Under the pieces are notes generated by a model. The model did not search any database. It had not been told where the DNA came from and was given only the letters and a program-made list of their open reading frames with translations. Shown piece after piece: positions 6,343-10,784 of a stretch of 10,784 nt of DNA. The stretch's first letter is position 1. Each line of letters opens with the position of its first letter. Position numbers and translations under genes: made by a program. This stretch comes from Bacteroidota bacterium (GTDB lineage: Bacteria; Bacteroidota; Bacteroidia; Chitinophagales; Chitinophagaceae), in assembly GCA_023429365.1 (NCBI GenBank), contig JAEYVW010000250.1, positions 1 to 10,784 of the forward strand, given 5' to 3'.

Positions 6343-6834
6343 TTATTTTTTTTCGGATTCTCCCTGTTTCGGCGACTTACCCATTTTTCGGAAAGTGCGC
6401 AGGATCAGGGAATCATATTTCGGTTGTTGTTCAGCCGTGCAAAGAGATCTCACTTTTCTGAAATAACTGAAAGTTTGCAGATCCAGTGCTTTTTGCTTTT
6501 GTGCAATGGCATCTGTCACCTGGTTTACCAGGGAATCAGCTGCTGGGTGACTAAGTAACTGAAACATGCTTTCTTTTGTTTTCCGCATATCATCATACAT
6601 GGGCTTGATGGTCTGGCGCTGTTCTTCTTTCAGTACTTTATATTTTGCTACCTGATCATCTGTAAATCCTACTTCATTCTTTAACATTTCTCCGATCCCA
6701 GGCCGTTCATTTTTAACACCTGCTGTTCTCTGCTTACCTGGTTTTTGACTGAGGAAGAATGCAAGCAGGGCGATATTGGTGAGCAAAAGAACACCTATGA
6801 TGATCAATAAATATTTATTCCTGGGATTGCTCAT
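6343..6834 (-). CDS. membrane-anchored Spy/CnrX-like periplasmic protein
   Basis: A 163-residue protein with one N-terminal membrane helix (about 7-29, YLLIIIGVLLLTNIALLAFF) and no clear cleavage site, so it is probably anchored in the inner membrane with a periplasmic helical domain. The order of helices (FTDDQVAKYKVLKEEQRQ, 57-74; then MRKTKESMFQLL, 83-94) and the late LCTAEQQPKYDSLI segment (131-144), an LTxxQ-like motif, fit the Spy/CpxP/CnrX group (Metal_resist-type families). The CnrX metal ligands are not recognisable: only H96 is present. The start codon overlaps the stop of the preceding gene in an ATGA, so translation is coupled to the putative anti-sigma gene. Position beside a sigma/anti-sigma pair suggests a sensor that controls release of the sigma factor. 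This is inference from the CnrYXH layout. Confidence 0.72.
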   Translation of the reverse strand: MSNPRNKYLLIIIGVLLLTNIALLAFFLSQKPGKQRTAGVKNERPGIGEMLKNEVGFTDDQVAKYKVLKEEQRQTIKPMYDDMRKTKESMFQLLSHPAADSLVNQVTDAIAQKQKALDLQTFSYFRKVRSLCTAEQQPKYDSLILRTFRKMGKSPKQGESEKK

Positions 6835-7166
6835 TGTTGTACCAGATTTTCGTATTCAAAACTACTGCTGCTCGCCATCAGCGACTCACTATCAACGGCC
6901 TGATCAGTTAGAACTATATCAGCTTCCTTTTCTTCTTTGAATAGAAGAACGCCATTCAACACCAATATCAGGCATAGACCCGCGATGGCCACGGTGGGCC
7001 GGGCGAGGAATGAACTTATTGAGCCCCAAACAGACCTGTCTTCATCCCTGCTGAGTCTTTTCAAGATCCGGGCATACAACCAGGGCTGCGGCTCAGCTCT
7101 TTGTACGCCGTCGAGGCTGTTTAACGCCCCCTCGATCTTTTGGTTTATGTCATTGCCTGGTTTCAT
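6831..7166 (-). CDS. single-span membrane protein, putative anti-sigma factor
   Basis: A 111-residue protein with a cytoplasmic N-terminal part of about 56 residues, one membrane helix (about 57-76, TVAIAGLCLILVLNGVLLF) and a short, acidic and Ser-rich outer tail (SLMASSSSFEYENLV). The N-terminal pattern with LNSLDGVQRAEPQPWLYARI (15-34) recalls small proteins I remember downstream of ECF sigma genes in Bacteroidota; I cannot name the family. It lacks the HxxxCxxC motif of zinc-binding anti-sigma factors: it has no His and only one Cys, inside the membrane. It lies 39 bases after the sigma gene and overlaps the next gene by four bases. Binding of the sigma factor by the cytoplasmic part is inferred from size, topology and position. 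Confidence 0.65.
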   Translation of the reverse strand: MKPGNDINQKIEGALNSLDGVQRAEPQPWLYARILKRLSRDEDRSVWGSISSFLARPTVAIAGLCLILVLNGVLLFKEEKEADIVLTDQAVDSESLMASSSSFEYENLVQQ

Positions 7167-7205
7167 ACACTTATAATTTGACGTTGTCCTGTAAAAAAAC
7201 TTTTG

Positions 7206-7778
7206 CTATGCCTGGTCCCGGTAATATTCTTCCAGCTTTTTCCTCAGATTGGTTTTTGCCCTGTGCATCAGGGATTCAACAGAAGAAACCGTGGTTTTCA
7301 TCACTTCGCTTACTTCCTGGTAGCTCAGCCCCTCTAATTTGTGGAGGGTGAATGCGATCCTTTGATTCTCAGGTAGTTGTCCGATTACCTTAAAAAGCGC
7401 AGCGGCATCCTCCTTTTTATCCAAAACCACACCCGGGTGATTAAAATCGGGTGGATTCACGATGACCTCGCTTCCTTCACCAAAAAGGCTACGGACAAAA
7501 GCAAAGCGCTTTTTACGCTTTTTTCTACGCTCATGGTCCAGAGCTTTGGTGACAGTGATCCGGTATAGCCAGGTCGAAAACTTTGAGTCGCCTTTAAAAG
7601 AACTGATCGATTGATACACCTGCACAAATACTTCCTGGGTTATATCTTCCGCATCTTCGGCGTTTTGTACAATACCGATAGCGGTATTGTACACCATATT
7701 TTGCCATGTCTCTACAATAGTCTTGAACGCAGACTCATCCCCCTGCTTAAGCTTTTCTATAAGTGTCCACTCGTTCAT
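7206..7778 (-). CDS. ECF-subfamily RNA polymerase sigma factor
   Basis: A 190-residue sigma factor of the extracytoplasmic function type, with regions 2 and 4 only. Region 2 covers about 10-90: FKTIVETWQNMVYNTAIGIV, the core-binding DAEDITQEVFVQVY (42-55), and FSTWLYRITVTKALDHERR (67-85), which recognises the -10 element. A strongly basic stretch (RRKKRKKR) and a linker of about 40 residues follow. Region 4 is at about 128-183, with LPENQRIAFTLHKLEGLSYQEVSEVM and SSVESLMHRAKTNLRKKL forming the -35-binding helix-turn-helix. Length is normal for the subfamily. The ATG at 7778 is 28 bases after the stop codon of the upstream barrel gene, with a perfect inverted repeat between them. The next gene is a candidate anti-sigma factor. 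Targets are unknown; autoregulation is common in such systems. Confidence 0.95.
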   Translation of the reverse strand: MNEWTLIEKLKQGDESAFKTIVETWQNMVYNTAIGIVQNAEDAEDITQEVFVQVYQSISSFKGDSKFSTWLYRITVTKALDHERRKKRKKRFAFVRSLFGEGSEVIVNPPDFNHPGVVLDKKEDAAALFKVIGQLPENQRIAFTLHKLEGLSYQEVSEVMKTTVSSVESLMHRAKTNLRKKLEEYYRDQA

Positions 7779-7784
7779 TCAATC

Positions 7785-7812
7785 CCGTAATATGGTTACA
7801 ACGATATTACGG
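7785..7812 (-). promoter_or_regulatory. 9-base perfect inverted repeat at the barrel/sigma junction
   Basis: CCGTAATAT (7785-7793) and ATATTACGG (7804-7812) are exact inverted repeats around a 10-base loop. The repeat contains the stop codon of the barrel gene (7809-7807 on the - strand) and ends seven bases before the sigma start codon. In the RNA it would form a hairpin ahead of the sigma ribosome-binding region. There is no T run after it on the - strand, so it is not a standard terminator for the barrel gene. It could limit read-through, affect translation of the sigma gene or bind a protein. Confidence 0.5.
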
Positions 7813-10674
7813 AAAAAATCCCTGCGGACGACCGCCTCCTCTACCATTGGAAGCGCCTGAACGGCCACTACCGAAATTCTTGAGGCTGTAGGTAAAGGTC
7901 AGCATGAAATATTGCTGCAATACCCGGCTTTGGGAATCTTCAATATATGTAGCCGTTACTTCCCGGCTGATACTCTGATTTTGTTTCAACAGATCAAATA
8001 CAGAAAGCTTGAGCTCAGCGACCTTATTTTTCAAAAACTTCTTTCCTATTGCGGCATTCCATAACCAATAGCTTTGGTTAAAACCATCTGACATTCCTGT
8101 ATAGGTTTGGTTGGAAACATCATTCTGCAGGAACCAGCCGGCTTTTGTCAGGAAATTGGTCTGAAGGTTGGCCGCCTGGTTAACATATCGGTTATTATTA
8201 TTTTGAACAGTGCTTTTTGCATTGTTGAAATTGACATTATAAGATAAATTAAAATCTACGTATTCGCTAACGTTGCTGGCGAGACCGATTCTACCGGAAT
8301 ACACATAATTATTAGTAGTCGAAACCACGTTATTGATAATACCGGGCAGTTTTGAATACTCAAACCCGGTGCTCAGATTGATATTTGATTTTAGGAATTG
8401 TACCGGCTGGCTAAATGTAAAGAAGGAACGAAGACTCTTGTAACCATTCAGATTGACCGGTTTGCTAAGTTGTGATCCTCTTTTCAAAACAATATCCGGA
8501 TTGCCGGCCTGTATCACTGAATCCGCGCTTGCGATATAAGTGGCGTTTGTGATATAGTTGTCTTGTGCTTGCAGGAATACATTGGCAAAAAAGCTCTGGC
8601 CTTTTTGAGTATTGGTAAAAGTATAACGGCCGGAGAGCATGTGGTTGTACGATTGTTTCAGCAGGGGATTACCCATGCTCATCCGAAGCTGGTTGCTTTG
8701 GTTAACGACGTCCTGCAACTGGGTTACACTCGGGAAATTGGTGCTGGCCCGATAAAATATTCTCATGGTGCTGCGTGGCGCCAGTTTTTTACTCCACATC
8801 AGGTTAGGCAATACATTGGTGAATTTCTGATCAACATTGGACAGGGTCGGGTAGGTTCTTTCGCTTTCAAGCTTCGAATGTTGCAGGCTTACTCCGACGG
8901 CAAACTGGTTGTCCCTGGAATTTCCAAGTCGATAAGTTAAACCACCATTGTGTGTAGTAGTGGTATTGTCAAACTGGTTTGATAATGTTGGCACAAATTC
9001 CGAATATTTCCCCCCGAATTCTTCATAAAGAAATGCCTGCTGATCTGCTTTGTTATTGGAGAATGATGGAGTATAGTTAAACTGTAACTGGCTTCTTTGA
9101 CTCAGCGGCTCGGTATACACAAAATTGGCTGATAAGTTATAGCCGTTAGTAGGATTATCAGTAAACTGGTTCTGCAGCGAATCAAATATTCCGTTGCCTT
9201 CGAAGAAACGATAGTGCGACAAGGAATAAGTCTCACCATGATTTTTGTTGAAGGTGGTGTTCAGGTTAACCGAAAATGTACGGCCTCTTTTAGGAAAAGA
9301 GTGGCGATAAAGCACATTATTCCTCAGGTTGTATCCATTGCGCAAGACGTTACGATCGCTGTTTGATGTATTGGTTGTATCAGTCGTGCCATACAATGAA
9401 CTTTCCATCGATTCAGACAATGACCTGTTCCTTTGGAAATTCAGGCTGGGGCTTACAATAATCGAATTACTGGAATCGATACGGTATTCCAGGCGCATAT
9501 TAATTCGGTGGTTGTAGTTGGTACTTGCGGAGCGACTGTATTGGTTATTAAAGAAGTTCTCACCAATTGTTTCCGTACGTGAAGAACTCTCATTTACATT
9601 GTTGCTGTTATTAAAGAAATAACTTCCCGTCACATCCAGTTTCTTACCCCATTTGTCTGAGTAGTTAAGCCCGATAGCATTTGTTTTACTGATCCCGCTT
9701 TGTTGTCCAACCTGGAAATTTTCACCACCACCAAAACCACCGCCGCCACGCCCGCCCCTGGGTCCACCACCACGGCCACCGAAATTACCTCCGCGTCCGC
9801 CTCCACTACTTGTAACTCCCAGCAGGTCCTGTGAACCAAAATTCTGTTGGTTGATATTGTTAAAATTACCGACAATGGAAAGCCGGCGATCGCCATCAAA
9901 TGTGCTTACATTTCCGCCGGCCATATACCGACCCTCTGTACCCGCACCAGCATACACGCGGCCAAACTGGCCATTCTTGATACCGGATTTTGTAACGATG
10001 TTTAATGCCTTCACAGAATTACCGTCATCGACACCTGTAAACTGGGCCTGGTCGCTCAGGCGATCAAAAACCTGTATTTTATCTACAACATCAGAAGGAA
10101 GATTACGTAAGGCGGCTGATGCGTCATCACCAAAGAAATCTTTTCCGTCGATCGTTACTTTTCTTACCTGCTCGCCCTGTGCAGTAACCGTACCATCACG
10201 ATCAACCGTAATACCTGGCATTTTTTTAATAAGGTCTTCGGTGCTCGCGTCGGGGTTTACTTTAAATTGGCTGGCGCTGAATTGCGTGGTATCACCTTTT
10301 TGGATAACCGGCGCGGCCTTAGCCAAAACCGTTACGCCGCCCAACTGCAGTAAAGCTTTGGGAACAGAAAGGGTTTTCAGATCCGCATTGGGTAAAGAGT
10401 CGCTAAGCGTTACCACCTGGCGAAATTCATCGTAGCCGATAAAACTGACTGAGAGATAATAGCTTCCCATTGAAAGGCCTGTAAATTGAAAGGCCCCGTC
10501 TTTGTCGGAAACTGTATTTTTAATTGATAATGAATCTTTTACATCCAGAAGGCTCAGGGTAGCACCTGAGAGGGGTTTTTGATCGGTTGCATCGGCCAGT
10601 TTTCCTTTTATGCTCTGAGCCTGCACAAATCCTGAAATAATCAACGATAAGGTCAACAGTGTAAATCTGGTCAT
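7807..10674 (-). CDS. large outer-membrane beta-barrel protein (TonB-receptor-like, CarboxypepD_reg + plug)
   Basis: A 955-residue outer-membrane protein. A signal peptide (1-19, cut before Gln20) is followed by a carboxypeptidase-regulatory-like beta sandwich (about 22-105: IKGKLADATDQKPLSGATL, then GSYYLSVSFIGYDEF). A plug-like domain follows (about 125-230), with DLIKKMPGITVDRDGTVTAQ (147-166), VTIDGKDFFGDDASAALRNL and KALNIVTKSG. The rest is a long barrel with alternating aromatic strands, closest to the OMP_b-brl_3 (PF14905) type. I see no TonB box and no SusD partner gene, so it is not a SusC-type glycan receptor. Residues 290-318 are a Gly/Arg-rich run between plug and barrel. The last aromatic strand (YFMLTFTYSLKNF) is followed by an SGRSGASNGRGGGRPQGFFP tail. 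Substrate is unknown. The start at 10674 has an AT-rich leader. It is probably the first gene of the five-gene minus-strand cluster. Confidence 0.92.
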   Translation of the reverse strand: MTRFTLLTLSLIISGFVQAQSIKGKLADATDQKPLSGATLSLLDVKDSLSIKNTVSDKDGAFQFTGLSMGSYYLSVSFIGYDEFRQVVTLSDSLPNADLKTLSVPKALLQLGGVTVLAKAAPVIQKGDTTQFSASQFKVNPDASTEDLIKKMPGITVDRDGTVTAQGEQVRKVTIDGKDFFGDDASAALRNLPSDVVDKIQVFDRLSDQAQFTGVDDGNSVKALNIVTKSGIKNGQFGRVYAGAGTEGRYMAGGNVSTFDGDRRLSIVGNFNNINQQNFGSQDLLGVTSSGGGRGGNFGGRGGGPRGGRGGGGFGGGENFQVGQQSGISKTNAIGLNYSDKWGKKLDVTGSYFFNNSNNVNESSSRTETIGENFFNNQYSRSASTNYNHRINMRLEYRIDSSNSIIVSPSLNFQRNRSLSESMESSLYGTTDTTNTSNSDRNVLRNGYNLRNNVLYRHSFPKRGRTFSVNLNTTFNKNHGETYSLSHYRFFEGNGIFDSLQNQFTDNPTNGYNLSANFVYTEPLSQRSQLQFNYTPSFSNNKADQQAFLYEEFGGKYSEFVPTLSNQFDNTTTTHNGGLTYRLGNSRDNQFAVGVSLQHSKLESERTYPTLSNVDQKFTNVLPNLMWSKKLAPRSTMRIFYRASTNFPSVTQLQDVVNQSNQLRMSMGNPLLKQSYNHMLSGRYTFTNTQKGQSFFANVFLQAQDNYITNATYIASADSVIQAGNPDIVLKRGSQLSKPVNLNGYKSLRSFFTFSQPVQFLKSNINLSTGFEYSKLPGIINNVVSTTNNYVYSGRIGLASNVSEYVDFNLSYNVNFNNAKSTVQNNNNRYVNQAANLQTNFLTKAGWFLQNDVSNQTYTGMSDGFNQSYWLWNAAIGKKFLKNKVAELKLSVFDLLKQNQSISREVTATYIEDSQSRVLQQYFMLTFTYSLKNFGSGRSGASNGRGGGRPQGFFP
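9721..9807 (-). other. Gly/Arg-rich segment within the barrel protein gene
   Basis: The DNA encodes residues 290-318, made of GGRGG-like repeats with only Gly, Arg, Ser, Asn, Pro, Phe and Glu. On the + strand it is a run of CCACC/CCGCC-type triplets and is the most GC-rich, lowest-complexity stretch in the window. It sits just after the plug, where the polypeptide would enter the barrel. Confidence 0.85.
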
Positions 10675-10689
10675 AAATTAATAGTTACA

Positions 10690-10713
10690 GTTCATTGGAC
10701 GTTGTTCATTGGA
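10690..10713. repeat. pair of 10-base direct repeats upstream of the barrel gene
   Basis: GTTCATTGGA occurs at 10690-10699 and 10704-10713, a spacing of 14 bases from start to start. The pair lies 16-39 bases before the barrel start codon, within the likely promoter or leader. It may be a binding site or the remnant of an intergenic repeat. Confidence 0.55.
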
Positions 10714-10737
10714 TAAACCTTCGTAGTTGGGATAGGC

Positions 10738-10784
10738 CACGAATGGCACGAATAAGCCACAGATTGCACGGATTTCACGGATTG
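10738..10784. repeat. degenerate 9-base tandem repeat running off the window
   Basis: Five successive units begin with CAC: CACGAATGG, CACGAATAAGC, CACAGATTG, CACGGATTT and CACGGATTG. Four are nine bases long and one is eleven. The pattern resembles the CACGAATT/CACGGATT intergenic repeats I recall from many Bacteroidota genomes. The array is cut by the window end, so its length and the gene beyond it are unknown. Confidence 0.65.

Noticed and set aside
7785..7812. Intrinsic terminator for the barrel gene
   Set aside because: The inverted repeat has no T run on the 3' side of the coding strand and the stem is AT-rich; it is listed instead as an unassigned regulatory element.
9851..10435. 194-residue ORF on the + strand
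   Set aside because: It is the antisense shadow of the plug region of the barrel gene, with no recognisable domain, and the opposite frame is a clear protein.
7807..10674. SusC-type polysaccharide receptor
   Set aside because: There is no SusD gene next to it, SusC signature segments are not seen and the barrel pattern fits the OMP_b-brl_3 type better.

Overview
The window looks like chromosomal DNA of a Bacteroidota bacterium, most likely Chitinophagaceae or a close relative. This rests on the genes and their style: a large plug-plus-barrel outer-membrane protein with a carboxypeptidase-regulatory-like N-terminus, a LytS/LytTR two-component pair, signal peptides cleaved just before Gln, AT-rich translation starts with little Shine-Dalgarno sequence, and a DUF1579/SRPBCC/VOC/DUF1761 mix. 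It is inferred from family knowledge and no database search was run.

Layout. (1) 1-1043, + strand: the C-terminal polymerase domain of DNA polymerase I, cut by the window edge. (2) 1191-1766, +: a secreted DUF1579-type protein, ending at a probable bidirectional terminator that it shares with the convergent pair downstream. (3) 2767-1838, -: a VOC (glyoxalase-fold) protein followed by an SRPBCC/AHSA1-like protein, probably one transcript. (4) 2768-3470: about 700 bases without a credible gene, filled by two copies of a diverged compound repeat. It holds eight small hairpins, each next to a TGACGTTTTGGTAG-like tract, and resembles REP/BIME elements. (5) 3905-3471, -: a four-helix DUF1761 membrane protein. 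(6) 3979-5868, +: a LytS-type sensor histidine kinase and its LytTR response regulator. (7) 10674-5932, -: five genes in one direction, closed by a strong intrinsic terminator. They are a 955-residue outer-membrane beta-barrel protein, an ECF sigma factor, a small single-span protein in the anti-sigma position, a membrane-anchored Spy/CpxP/CnrX-like protein and a secreted Spy-like protein. (8) 10675-10784: short direct repeats and the start of a degenerate 9-base tandem repeat that runs off the window.

The most interesting unit is the minus-strand cluster. Sigma factor, inner-membrane partner and periplasmic Spy-fold protein recall the CnrYXH metal-sensing layout (anti-sigma CnrY, sensor CnrX, sigma CnrH). 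Here the Spy-like proteins are poor in His, and an outer-membrane barrel lies directly upstream. A reasonable inference is an envelope-sensing regulon in which the periplasmic proteins modulate release of the sigma factor. The ligand and the targets cannot be read from the sequence.
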